DNA from: Rhododendron vialii
Lineage: Eukaryota > Streptophyta > Magnoliopsida > Ericales > Ericaceae
Assembly (NCBI RefSeq): GCF_030253575.1
Contig: NC_080559.1
Coordinates: forward strand, 3,680,501-3,744,500
Direction of reading: 5' to 3'
Length of the DNA stretch: 64,000 nucleotides
Shown piece after piece: positions 13,401-23,874 of this stretch. The notes under the pieces were generated by a model. That model was given only the letters and a program-made list of their open reading frames with translations, was not told where the DNA came from and searched no databases. The translations under genes were made by a program, and so were the position numbers. Position 1 is the stretch's first letter; each line of letters begins with the position of its first letter.

Positions 13401-15401
13401 TTCCATGCGGCTGTAAGGATGAGAATTTCAAGAACAGGATTGCTCAGGTCTGAAGATAAGGTAAACCTTTATTGATAGGCATATTTATTAAATAGAGAGG
13501 ATAAGATCCTTTTTTGGCATAGTTTGCGACTCAAGGATGCTTATGAAAGAATTTTTCATTATGAAAAAGCTATAATGCAAATGGTGTTATACAAGACAGA
13601 ATTTTGAGCAACCAAGAGACAACACAAGAGAATGAGTATTTGCTGAATTGCAGATGGATGGGTGGTATGACTAAGAGAGAAAAAACTAGAAATGCAAGGA
13701 TTTTTTAATTGGTAGGGGTAACACCAAGGAAGATAAGTTGAGAGAGAATAGACTTGGGTGGCTGATCAAATTCGGTGAAGACCAAGAGATGCAAAATAAG
13801 GTCAACCGGTAATTACTGTTGATGAAAATGCTTGGGGGGTTGGGTAAACCTGTAGCTTTCTAAAATGGAGTCCTCAACCTAAAATGGTGTCCTCAATTTA
13901 ACTCCTGGAGGCCAGATCGTGATCTTAATCGATACATCTGCATTGGGTTTGTAGTGGTGTTAGGAGATGGTGGTAGAGGGGGAGGGCCCTGGGCTCGTGT
14001 AAGGTGGGTGTGAACGGTTGTATGTGTTAAGTTTTCTAGCTTCTTATGAAAGCGATTGTTCTAAGGTTTCTAACGTCACTCGTTTGGACGGTGGTCTGTA
14101 ATTGGACAACGAACTGAAATCACTCACATTAAGGACCAAGCAAATGACACTTATAGTGAGGGAAGAAATTAAAAAAAAAAAAAATCACAATAGTTGGGGA
14201 ATAAAAATGAAATCAACCCTCGCAAGGAGTATAAAACCGTTTTAATTAGTCAAGACACTAATCATTTCCAAGTCAAGAAACTAAACATATCCCAGCAGTC
14301 TAACAAACAAGTCAAAAAACAAATCATATGCAAGTAATCTAACTAGAAAACACCGACACTTGACTTTACGAATAATATCCCACTAATCTAACTAGAAAAC
14401 ACGATTCGTTTCTTGACTTGTTTGTTAGACTGCTGGGATATGTTTAGTTTCTTGACTTGTCCGTTAGACTACTGGGATATGATTAGTTCTTGACTTGTTT
14501 GTTCGACTAGTATTGGGATATGATTGATTTCTTGACTTGTTAAAACGGTTTTGTGCTCTTTGTGAGGGTTGATTTCACTTTTATCCCCCAACTGTTGTGA
14601 GTTTTTTTAAACTTCTTCTTCCCTCACTTGGACACAAATCGTAGGATATGTATCCCATATCGTTGGAGCTGTGGTAAAAAAGTGTAGGAGCTTAGTGAAG
14701 ATTGGATACATAGAAGTTGTAAGAGTAAAATGGCAAAAATGAATAGCATATTGCTTGCCCCGATTGATTGGCACACAAATCTTAGTCTGGTCTGGTCTAT
14801 GTTGGTTTGGTTTAGGTTATATGAATATAGAACTGACATGATAAAAATTATGACGTTTAAAGCAAGTTCTATGTTGAAGCTTTCTATGTAGAGATGGCAT
14901 TTAATTTAAAGTCCACTTCTAGACTTGACATGTGATTCTTTAACGTTGTCCAGTTCAATATGAAGAGGTCTTCTATATTCGGTTTGCAATTAACCTTTGT
15001 AGAACTAGATTTCATTATGCTTCCATTTTGTTACGAAAAAGTAGGTGTCTGTTCCTTACATCAGTCACTTCACGTTTTCAGCAATTGGAGTTTTCATTCT
15101 CTGTGTTCTTTAGGTAACTGGTGTCGGGATTTGTGTCCAAGTGGTGAAAAATACGTTGTCTCCTCCAATGAAGAAGGCTGAACTAGCGATAAATTTCGGT
15201 AGAGGCATTCGCTGCGAGTCTGAGGTCTTGGATTTGGCTTGCGAACATGGAGTCATTGTGGAAGAAGGAAACAACTTCTTTATTGATGGGGATGTCGTCA
15301 AAAATAGAAAGGAAGCTGAGCGCTATTTGGCCGAAAATGATGCGGTTTTTGATAACATTGTGAAATGTTTAAGATGTCGGTTATTTGAGGGCCAAGCATA
15401 G
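7256..15401 (+). CDS. RECA3: Mitochondrial RecA homologue RECA3, 8 exons, 400 aa
   Basis: Exons: 7256-7345, 7483-7543, 8377-8594, 9725-9812, 10887-11059, 13088-13237, 13326-13460 and 15114-15401; all phases agree and total 1203 nt. RecA recombinases bind ssDNA and use ATP for strand exchange. Plant RECA3 acts in mitochondria, suppressing recombination between short repeats. Residues 1-50 are Arg/Ser/Phe-rich with almost no acid before residue 30, as expected of a mitochondrial presequence. The RecA core begins near residue 75. Walker A is GQEASGKT (131-138), Walker B is VDVIVVDS (203-210), and the ALRKI signature lies in exon 6. The protein stops soon after the core, without the acidic tail of bacterial RecA, as I recall for Arabidopsis RECA3 (389 aa). 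Exons 1-2 are the least certain: donor GAG|GTTCCT is weak, and intron 1 is largely a (CT)n(CA)n run. Confidence 0.92.
7348..7402 (+). repeat. (CT)n(CA)n microsatellite in RECA3 intron 1
   Basis: About 34 bp of CT repeats run directly into about 19 bp of CA repeats, a few bases after the proposed exon 1 donor. If exon 1 were read through, this run would encode Ser-Leu and then Thr-His repeats and soon meet a stop in the start frame. That favours treating it as intron. Confidence 0.9.
12597..12954 (+). mobile_element. Complete TRIM retrotransposon, 358 bp, in RECA3 intron 5
   Basis: Two similar direct LTRs, 12597-12711 and 12843-12954, begin TGTTRGAGCTTG and end in CA. Immediately inside the 5' LTR is TGGTATCAAAGATAGG, resembling the primer-binding site for initiator tRNA-Met. 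Immediately before the 3' LTR is a purine tract (GCGGGGGAG). The interior is only about 130 bp and cannot code for protein. The 5-bp direct repeat CACCT flanks the whole element (12592-12596 and 12955-12959). These are the hallmarks of a terminal-repeat retrotransposon in miniature, mobilised in trans. It has the same orientation as RECA3. A solo LTR of the same family lies at 61041-61148. Confidence 0.92.
14150..14632. mobile_element. Long foldback element in RECA3 intron 7
   Basis: The left half (from about 14150, reading AGTGAGGGAAGAAATT, then AGTTGGGGAATAAAAATGAA and ATCAACCCTCGCAAGGAG) is matched in inverted order by the right half, which ends CTTCTTCTTCCCTCACTTGG near 14632. The arms also carry an internal repeat of roughly 40-55 bp built on CTTGACTTGTTTGTTAGACT and GGGATATG. 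The transcript of this intron could form a hairpin several hundred bases long. There is no open reading frame. Confidence 0.7.
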
Positions 15402-15906
15402 TCATGGGAATCTGGTACATCAATTCTTTAGAAAAACCTGACAATTCTTTCAAGATGTAATCTTGGAGTTGTCCGATAGTGAGTACAAATTGCTACTTCC
15501 TCAGGCCAGTCTGCTCCATCTGCTAGTGGTTTCATGTCATTGTACTGCGAAGAAGTTCGTCTCTGCTTGTGTTACGGGCCTTACGGCTTCGCTGCTCCAA
15601 CAATTTTTCTGCCTACGGGGTTCTCTTTTCTTTCTGCTGGAAAGCATACAACATCAAACTAGCAGATCATCTATCGATTGGCAAAATTATTTGGAAGACC
15701 AGTAAATGCATTTGTGTGACAACATGCATATGATTGGCCGGAGTCGTGTTCCGAATGATTGGTCAAAGTTGTATGTACTTGGTTGGTTTGTGCTTCCTGG
15801 ACGAGGATGTTATTGTACCATGACCCTACATTATCTTGTTGTAACCTTAATTTCTTATTGTTTAATCTTAGGCATTTTGCTGATAAGAAAAAGGAAATCT
15901 TGAATT

Positions 15907-15945
<39 letters not shown>

Positions 15946-16753
15946 ATAACACGCTTAACAGAAGCTCGTTGGACAAATTATTTGGAATACTTTCTTCGAG
16001 ATAGCAGAATCCCGCTTGGAAGAACTTATGGCTCCAGATTGTACAATTAGGGAACCATGCTACTCAAGTCAAAAGCTCAAGTTAGGCTCGTTAAAAACTT
16101 TTTCGAGACCAATTTGTTACATAAACAAACCTACTTAGAACGATTTTCAAATTTGGTTAAACTTTCAAACTGAACTTTATCAAGCTACAACTGATAAGCT
16201 TTTTTTGAAAGGACAACTGATAAGCTTATAATGGCTAAAAACAATCAATTTAGTGCTCGATTAAAGTTCATTTAACTACTAGAGCTTGGAAGCTCTAAAC
16301 GACTATGGGTTCCAAATCTTCTCGCCGGTGTCGGTTTGACACTGAATACGACATTCACCGAGTCAACGTGCCCGTGAACCTGTGGGAAGAACGGTGAGTT
16401 GATGCGATGTCCGGGACCGGACCTCACATTTACAAGCGGAACCGGACCTCACATTGACAAGCGGTTTCCTTACCATGGTCCAAGGGTGTGTGGGCTCGGT
16501 AGGTACATGCTGGATTCCTAGTCGAATGGACTCTGATGGGAAGATTTGAACTTTGTTTCGCAACTCCCCACCAACACACCCTAAAACTTTCTCTGCATTT
16601 TAGATAACTCGAAAAGGTACTATACAAACACGACTTGATGTTCCCTCGCCATGTTAGAATCAGTGAAAAAGTTATTCAAATCCCAGAGGCCAGAATAAAA
16701 ACTTTGCAACTCTATTTGCACACACTGCTTAGCAGAAGACCACCAAAAAATCT
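14610..16753 (+). repeat. Segmental duplication, copy 1 (RECA3 last exon and 3' flank)
   Basis: From about 14610 to 16753 the sequence matches 22739-24903 in the same orientation at high identity, with indels. The match covers the end of intron 7, RECA3 exon 8, its 3' flank, a (CT)n tract and about 800 bp beyond. Copy 1 has about 300 bp (roughly 14660-14960) that copy 2 lacks, and copy 2 has extra T-rich and (CT)n sequence. The match ends sharply at ACCACCAAAAAATC. This copy belongs to the functional gene, so it is likely the parental one. Confidence 0.9.
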
Positions 16754-17225
16754 GTAGTGGGCCGAATATCCATAGTTCCGAAGGTTCCGAGGGTTCTTTC
16801 ATACTCGGAACCAATAGGGCGGGTATCTCAATTCGTCTATAACATCACTACACGTCGGGGGAAGGCACTCCTCTATTCCACCGAGCGTGTGCCGACCCCA
16901 GAGGCTCTCCCGAGCGTATTCCCTTTATGGCATGTTCTACCACGTAATCGCTCAGTAAGACCTTAGCTCGTTCGGCGGTATCTCATGAATAGTATATGCA
17001 AGTGGGAATCAAAGGGTCATCTAGAAGTTTTTTACTTATGACCGAAAATGACATAATCTAGAAGCTTTATACTTATAGTCGAAAGTGACATCATCTACTT
17101 GTCCAACACTCAAAGTCTTGCCTATAAATAAGAGGTGATACCACAAATCTTGCCTATAAATGAGAGGTGACACCACAATGTAAATGATCGAATCTCTCAC
17201 GTTCTTATAAACTTCATTAAAAGCA
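16754..17225 (+). mobile_element. LTR-like segment (tentative)
   Basis: It starts TGTAGTGGG exactly where the similarity between the two segmental-duplication copies ends. It contains two near-identical 30-bp direct repeats with a TATA-like core (CTTGCCTATAAATRAGAGGTG, at 17113-17178), and finishes around TTAAAAGCA. A TG start, CA end and a TATA box fit a solo LTR. I found no target-site duplication and no primer-binding site, so this is only a suggestion. Confidence 0.3.
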
Positions 17226-17559
17226 TGCTTTTCTCCACATCATATTGGACATTACCATACTGGAGGGGAGCCGAACTCTGGTCCAATTGTTTGCTCCATC
17301 TCCCACTTCCCATAACCCGACCCGTGATCTCCCCTGGATGCTAGATAGATTTTTAAAAAAAAATTGATTTTCGCGCTCCATTTTTAATGCGAAGGTACTA
17401 ATGTCACGAACACAATGGACTTTTAACGCGAAGTTCCTAACTTTCGTGAACACAATGGATAGAGCGCGAAAATCAAAACCATACCCAAAAAACCCATTTC
17501 GGAAAAAATTACGGAGTATTCGACAACTACACGCAATTTTTCTCTCTCTACAACTACAC

Positions 17560-17604
17560 GCAGTCATCTTCAACTTTGGCGATTCCAATTCCGACACCGG
17601 CGCC
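17560..17604 (+). pseudogene. GDSL-lipase block I fragment
   Basis: One frame reads AVIFNFGDSNSDTGA. This is the block I signature of plant GDSL esterase/lipases, with the nucleophile Ser in Gly-Asp-Ser; plant family members typically have IFNFGDSNSDTG. The preceding sequence lacks a signal peptide, and the frame runs into a Ser-Leu (CT)n repeat within 40 codons, with no block III (GxND) or block V (DxxH). It looks like a relic of a first exon or a captured fragment. A chance match cannot be excluded, but 12 consecutive signature residues make it unlikely. Confidence 0.45.
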
Positions 17605-17689
17605 TCGTCGCCGGGCTCGGTTCCCTCGACACCGGCGGCCTCTTGCTCAGATCAGTCCGGTCTGTCTCTCTCTCTTCCTGTCCTCGTCC

Positions 17690-17729
<40 letters not shown>

Positions 17730-18020
17730 TTGTGCCTCTCTCTATCTCTCACGGTATGCGTATGTGTGCGATTGTGGTTGTATCTATGCATATACGTATA
17801 CATGCATATGTGATCGGCGAGAGAGAGGCATAAATCGTTGGTGATGTTAGATTAAAGAAAAGGGCAGAACTGTCATCCAACCACCCCGCTTCACCAACGA
17901 TGGAGGTTCCCCATGTCGTTGGCAAATCCACCCGCAGGTGGATTTGTGTGCCTGGACGACACAAATCGGGGGCCAAATTAGTGGGAGGTTTTGGGTTGCC
18001 AAACACCGGAAAGGACAGCT

Positions 18021-18033
18021 AAGTAGGGTACAT

Positions 18034-18097
<64 letters not shown>

Positions 18098-18233
18098 GGG
18101 TTGATTGGGATCTATGAGGTCCGCACTTAAGCTAAGCTAAGTAGGGGATCCCCTAATTTGGATGACATGGCATAATAATTGCGGACCTCATAGTACCGAT
18201 CAACCCAAAACATATATATAATGTACCCTACTT
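18021..18233. mobile_element. Small foldback element with (TA)n(TG)n
   Basis: The left arm begins AAGTAGGGTACATTATATAT and later reads TTTTGGGTTGATTGGGATCT, then ATGAGGTCCGCA. The right arm gives the inverted order and ends ATGTACCCTACTT. The left arm has gained TA and TG dinucleotide runs (about 18029-18093). It has no coding capacity. It lies about 400 bp upstream of the PPR start codon. Confidence 0.7.
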
Positions 18234-18639
18234 GGCCAGTTGGGATCACGTTTCTCCTTTAGTACTAAAAACCAAATCATATATATATATATATATATAA
18301 TGTGCCCATGTACCCTGAATCATATTTTTGTGATGAATGCTCAACCTGTGATTCATGGGTCAGTGTCGCTGATGCAGTTGTATCGCCTCCTTGAATCTTA
18401 TTGGTCTATATTCTTGAACAGGTAATAGGTAGAAAATGTGTCACATAAGAGCACAAAGAAGGATATATTAGTGGATGTGGGTGACCAAGTATCTGATCTT
18501 ATGTGGATTACTGAAAACAGGGTAACTGTGTCATCAAATAGCCGTTCATGGTTGATACCGTCATCCAAAAAGTGGATGGCACTAGCATTGACTGCTATAT
18601 GACATTCCTGTACTAGCATGTTTTCAGAAGTGCATCTGA

Positions 18640-20754
18640 ATGGCACAATCATTGAAGAAAGCTCTCTTCTCTCATCATGTTTTCATCAGAAGCTATGCAT
18701 CAGTTATTCATTTTTGTTCAGTCACTCAGAAGACTGATTTAAGATCGATCTGCGACAGGGGATATGTTTGCAACCACCATTTCAAAAATCTTCGAGTTTT
18801 CAAAACGAGTCATAAACACTTTCTGCAACATTACTGTACGCCTATTAAGACAGGAAGCATATGTTGGGAAGGATCCTCTCGCACAATTCTGCTCAGAAAG
18901 CTTGAAGTTGCTTTGAAGGAGCATCAAGTTAGTGAAGCATGGGAAGCGTATAGTGATTTCAAAAACTTGTATGGTTTTCCAAACCAGTATCTTATGAATG
19001 AACTTATGACTGAGCTGTCCTACTCATCTGATCCCAACTGGCTTCATAGGGCATGTGATTTGGTTTTTTTAGTACTAAAGGAGAAACGTGATTTACTTCG
19101 GCCTGACTTACTAATTAAGCTCTCTCTTTCCTTAGCAAGAGCTCAATTGCCTGGTCCCACATCAATGATTTTGAGGCTAATGCTGGAGAAAGAGTGTTTG
19201 CCACCTTTGAATATATTGAGGATGGTCTTTTTGCATATGGTGAAAACAGATGTTGGGACATATCTTGCATCCAATATCTTGATTGAGCTATGTGATCGTT
19301 TTCAAAATTTGAGTGAAACCAGATCTGCTTCTAAAAAGTTGATAAAACCTGATACGATGATATTTAACCTTGTTTTGGATGCTTGTGGGAGGTACAAGTC
19401 AACTTTCAAGGGCTATCAGATTATAGAACTGATGGCAGAAACTGGCATCATAGCAGATGCACACACCATTATTATCATCTCTAGGATTCATGAGATGAAT
19501 GGTCAGAGGGACGAGTTGAAGAAATATAAAGATGTTGTCGATCAGGTTTCAGTTCCTTTGATTCATCACTACATACAGTTCTATGATAGTTTGCTGAGCT
19601 TACATTTCAAATTTAATGACATCAGTGCTGCTTCGGAACTCATATTTGATTTGTATAGATGTAAGGAATTTATTAACAGCCGAGAAGATAAGAAAAATCC
19701 TGAGAAGCCTTGTTTTGTCCCAATCGGATCTCAAAATCTAAGGGCGGGATTGAAAATACAGGTATTCCCTGAACTGATCCACAAGGACTCTGTCTTCAAA
19801 GTGGATCCGAAAGAGGAGTTTGTTATGTGTAAGAGTGGGAAAATTGTGATTAACAACAAAGGAATAGCTAAGCTTGTTGTAACATGTAAGAGAAGTGGTA
19901 GGATTAGTGAACTGTCAAAGCTTTTGATTAGCATTCAGAAGGCGGGTTCAATGAAAGACGAAAGTTGGTGCTCTGAAGTGGTTGATGCTTGCATTAATTT
20001 GGGGTGGTTGGAGATTGCTCATGACATTTTGGATGACATGGCGTTGGCAGGGTGTCCGATGGGCAACAGTTTATATTTATCACTGTTAAGGGCTTACTAT
20101 GAACAGAATATGTTTAGAGAAGCAGGAGCATTGCGAAAACAAATTAGGAAGGCAGGTTTGGACATAGATATGGCTAATGAATCCTTAACTCTTTCAGAGA
20201 GAAGAACAACTTCAACTAGAAAAGCAGATTTGGCCCAGTCTTTCATCAGAGAAATGGAAGAAGAGGAGAAAACTGTGGCTTCTACGGTGTATGAGCTCAA
20301 TTCTTCTATCTACTTCTTCTGGAAAGCTAAAATGACAGGGGATGCTTTGAAGACATACAGAAAAATGCAAGAGATGAAGATCCATCCTAGCGTGCAAACC
20401 TTTTTTATTATGGTTTCTGGGTATTCTTCTTTGGAGATGTATCGGGAAATCACGATCTTGTGGGGGGATTTTAAACAGAATATTGAGAATGGAAATTTAG
20501 TGGTTAACAGGGATTTATACGAGTTCATAGTATTGAATTTTCTTCGCGGTGGTTATTTTGAAAGGGTGATGGAGGTAGTTGGGCACATGAAGGAGCATGG
20601 TATGTACATTGACAAGTGGATGTTAAAAGTGGAGTTTCTAAAGCTTCACAAAGATCTTTATAGGAACTTAAAAGCATCTAGTGCTAGAACTGAGGCTCAA
20701 AACAGGAGGATTGAAGATGTTCGGGCCTTCAGGAAGTGGGTTGGTATCCAGTGA
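18640..20754 (+). CDS. Organelle-type pentatricopeptide repeat protein, 704 aa, intronless
   Basis: A single open frame from ATG 18640 to TGA 20754. PPR proteins are helical-hairpin repeat proteins that bind organellar RNA and direct its processing, editing, stability or translation. The first 60 residues are rich in Arg/Lys/Ser/His, fitting a mitochondrial or plastid leader. Degenerate PPR units follow, clearest around residues 240-300 (PDTMIFNLVLDACGRYKSTF), 440-520 (SWCSEVVDACINLGWLEIAH) and 560-660 (HPSVQTFFIMVSGYSSLEMY). The long non-repeat middle and weak repeats suggest a P-type protein; there is no E, DYW or SMR domain at the C-terminus. It most resembles the At4g17616 group, from memory. 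Its exact RNA target cannot be read. It lies between the two copies of the RECA3 3' segment but is not part of either. Confidence 0.88.
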   Translation: MAQSLKKALFSHHVFIRSYASVIHFCSVTQKTDLRSICDRGYVCNHHFKNLRVFKTSHKHFLQHYCTPIKTGSICWEGSSRTILLRKLEVALKEHQVSEAWEAYSDFKNLYGFPNQYLMNELMTELSYSSDPNWLHRACDLVFLVLKEKRDLLRPDLLIKLSLSLARAQLPGPTSMILRLMLEKECLPPLNILRMVFLHMVKTDVGTYLASNILIELCDRFQNLSETRSASKKLIKPDTMIFNLVLDACGRYKSTFKGYQIIELMAETGIIADAHTIIIISRIHEMNGQRDELKKYKDVVDQVSVPLIHHYIQFYDSLLSLHFKFNDISAASELIFDLYRCKEFINSREDKKNPEKPCFVPIGSQNLRAGLKIQVFPELIHKDSVFKVDPKEEFVMCKSGKIVINNKGIAKLVVTCKRSGRISELSKLLISIQKAGSMKDESWCSEVVDACINLGWLEIAHDILDDMALAGCPMGNSLYLSLLRAYYEQNMFREAGALRKQIRKAGLDIDMANESLTLSERRTTSTRKADLAQSFIREMEEEEKTVASTVYELNSSIYFFWKAKMTGDALKTYRKMQEMKIHPSVQTFFIMVSGYSSLEMYREITILWGDFKQNIENGNLVVNRDLYEFIVLNFLRGGYFERVMEVVGHMKEHGMYIDKWMLKVEFLKLHKDLYRNLKASSARTEAQNRRIEDVRAFRKWVGIQ

Positions 20755-22738
20755 AGTTCATTATGAAGTGAAGTATATGGCTTGTTTGAAGCTTGGGACT
20801 TGGTTTGGTGGTGGCAGTGATGGGATACTCATAGGAAGAAAATGAAGGTAGTATTTTATACATTTTGAAGATTTTTTTAGGGTTATCTCTCTCTTGGGTG
20901 AGCATTCTCCACTTACACATGTTTATGCACACAGAATGTCATCCATCAGTTTGCATCTCTGAAGAAAGTCCCTATTTCATTAGTGAGAATTATTTTATAT
21001 GGTAAAGCCATTTGAATTTAATAGCTAAATGGTTGCTGTATATTTGTTGGTACCCTTTTCCTCTACAAGGAAATAACCGTGGGCATGATGAATCTGGATT
21101 CTGGCCCAACAATGCTATAGGTGCCCAATACTAGATAGACAGAATTAGCTCTATTAGAGCACCTCCAGGTAATCTATAATCACAAGAAAGAGAACCAAAC
21201 CTTAGTCGCAGGGAGCTCCTAAAGTGGTGACGCTCCCACCTTAGGAGTCCGCTGTTGCGCTCCCAACTAAGGAGCTTGACGAGAGCCCACTCCCATTGAG
21301 ACGGGAGCTCACTCCTTATGAAGATAGGAGCTTTTGTATGATCTTTGTATAGAAAAATTGTGATTTATCACTTGGCTTTATAAAATGGTATTTGATGAAC
21401 TCATATACCTAGCCCAAGTCATGATATCTTGAAAAGAAAACCATATATTGTGACACTAGCCAATTTCTTACGCTTATGGACTTGGCCCATATTTTTACTT
21501 CCTAGAATGATTGTACTTTTAAAGTGAATACTCTATGCTACAGTATTTTCATAGTATATGTACACGCTCCCAACCTTGGGAGCCTCTGTATTCCCCCACC
21601 CCCGTTTCCGCTCCCTCCCCCGCCCCCGCCTCATGCAACTAAGAACCAAACCATTAGAATCATACTTCATTAAACTTAGAGCATCTCCGACCAAGTCTTC
21701 TAAGTGGGGACTCCAAAACTTAATTTGAATATGTGGTACATCGTTTTGAAATTATTCTGATATCTTTCAAGAGACATTCATTTTTATAAACTCATATAAT
21801 TTTGAAGTTATACATATCAATACATTAATAGTAAATTTTGTTGGAAGGCATGTCAGGTTTTATGCTTTTCTACTGATTTTGCCCCTAGATTCTTGCTTGA
21901 TTTGGTCTTCTGTTAAAGAATATGGTGGTCTATTTACCTATTGACTCCAAATGGTCAACACAAAGCACTGCTTGGAACAGGAATTGGCATTACAAACCAA
22001 ACCAGATAGAGGTGTTTAGTACTCTCTCTTTCATATGGAAGTAGTACTAAGAGTTTAGATCTTTTCGCTCTTGGATAAGGAAGTATTTTATTTTTTTGAT
22101 CGGCTGGATAAGGAAGTATTAACTGTTACTCATACTTTGTGGGTGGGCTTTAATTCTATTATGTGATTGGGCCAGTTCTAGTATGCCTTTGTCTTTGCTT
22201 TTGTACTGGATTTTGGCTTATTGTTTTTCTTTATGGTTCTCAACTTCTCATATATCTATTTCATACTTTTTAATTTAGGGATGTTGAGTGAGGTTTGCTA
22301 AATTCATTCGCCAATTCTCGTTGAAAGAAGAAGCTCTTATATGTACATTTACTTCCGCGCGTGTGTAAGAGGTAAGACACGTGTCTTGGTTTTCCATTTT
22401 ACTATTATTGGAGATGGCAATGGCCTTCTGTTCTTTTAGGTCAATTTTTTGACTTATTTATGAGTAAATTAGTTGATCATGAGTTTCAAGCCTTTTGTTT
22501 TGCCCTTTCGAATTTCTCTCCAATGTTAATCGTTGTGTAAGGAAATGGATTGTAGCTCAATGCCTTAACTTGGGCTAAGGTGCATTTTGCAGGTGAATCT
22601 GAAGCTCTTGCATTATGTTGGAGTAACTTCGTGAGGGATGTCGCTTAACAAAAGTAAAACAGGCTCGGAAAGGTAAAAGGAAAACAAATCTGGAATAGTC
22701 TTCAGTTGATCTTGCCATTCAAGGAAGATAAAATAAGT
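20755..22738. other. Spacer downstream of the PPR gene
   Basis: About 2 kb of AT-rich DNA with no open frame I can support. Around 21190-21640 there is a diffuse repeat of GGGAGCTC/GCTCCCAA motifs. Otherwise I see nothing of note. Confidence 0.5.
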
Positions 22739-23810
22739 TGCTTTAACTTCTTCCCTCACTTGGTTACAAATCGTAGGATATGTATCCTGTATCGTAGCGA
22801 CGTAGGATATACATATCCTGTTCTAAATTCTATATTTGGTTTGCAATTAAACTTTTGTAGAACTGGATTTCATTACGCTTCCATTTTGTAACGAAAAAGT
22901 AGGCGTCTGTTTCTTTCATCAGTCACTTCACGTTTTCAGTAATCGGAGTTTTCATTCTCTCTGTTCTTTTAGGTAACTGGTGTCAGGATTTGTGTCCAAG
23001 TGGTGAAAAATACGTTGTCTCCTCCAATGAAAAAGGCCGAACTAGCAATAAATTTTGGTAGAGGCATTCGCTGCGAGTCTTGGATTTGGCTTGCGAACAT
23101 GGAGTTGTTGTGGAAGAAAGAAACAACTTCTTCATTGATGGTGATGTCAAAAATAGAAAGGAAGCTGAGCTCTATTTGGCCGAAAATGATGCCGTTTATA
23201 ATAACATGGTGAAATGTTTAAGATGTCATTATTAGAGGGACAAGCATAGTCATGGGAATCTGGTACATTGATTCATTAGAAAAACCTGACAATCTTTCAA
23301 GATGTAATCTGCTAGTTGTCCGCTAGTGTGTACAACTTGGCTTTAGATAAGCGTTTGGAGAACTTGTGCAGTGGATTTCAAAATCTGAAGTTGCTACTTC
23401 CTCGGCCAGTCTGCTCCATCTGCAAGTGGTTTCATGTCATTGTACTGCAAATAGGTTCGTCTCTGCTTGTGTTATGACTTCTCTGGTGGTGTTTCTCAAT
23501 CTCCAACAATTCTTCAGCCTATGGGGGTTCTCTTGTGTTTCTGCTGGAAAGTAAACACATCAAACTAGCAGATCATCCATCGATTGGCAATTTTTTTTTT
23601 TGGAAGACCAATAAATTCATTTGTGTGAAGACGTGCATATGATTGGCCGGAGTTATGTTCCAAATGATTGGTCAAAGTTGTATGTACTTGGTTTGTGCTT
23701 CCTGGACGAGGATGTTATTGTACCATTACCCTATTTATCTTGTTGTAATCTAAATTTTCTATCGTTTAATCCTTAGGCATTTTGCTGATAGAAAAAGGAT
23801 ATCTTGAATT

Positions 23811-23874
<64 letters not shown>

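Larger units (their letters stand above)
15402..18639. other. Spacer between RECA3 and the PPR gene
   Basis: This holds the RECA3 3' flank, a (CT)n tract (15907-15941), an LTR-like segment (16754-17225), a short GDSL-lipase-like coding trace (17560-17604), a second (CT)n run (17692-17726) and a small foldback with TA/TG repeats (18021-18233). The PPR promoter and leader should lie in its right part. No complete gene is visible. Confidence 0.6.

Noticed and set aside
17217..17597. A 126-codon minus-strand frame
   Set aside because: It is antisense to the GDSL-like trace, has no family resemblance and no splice context.
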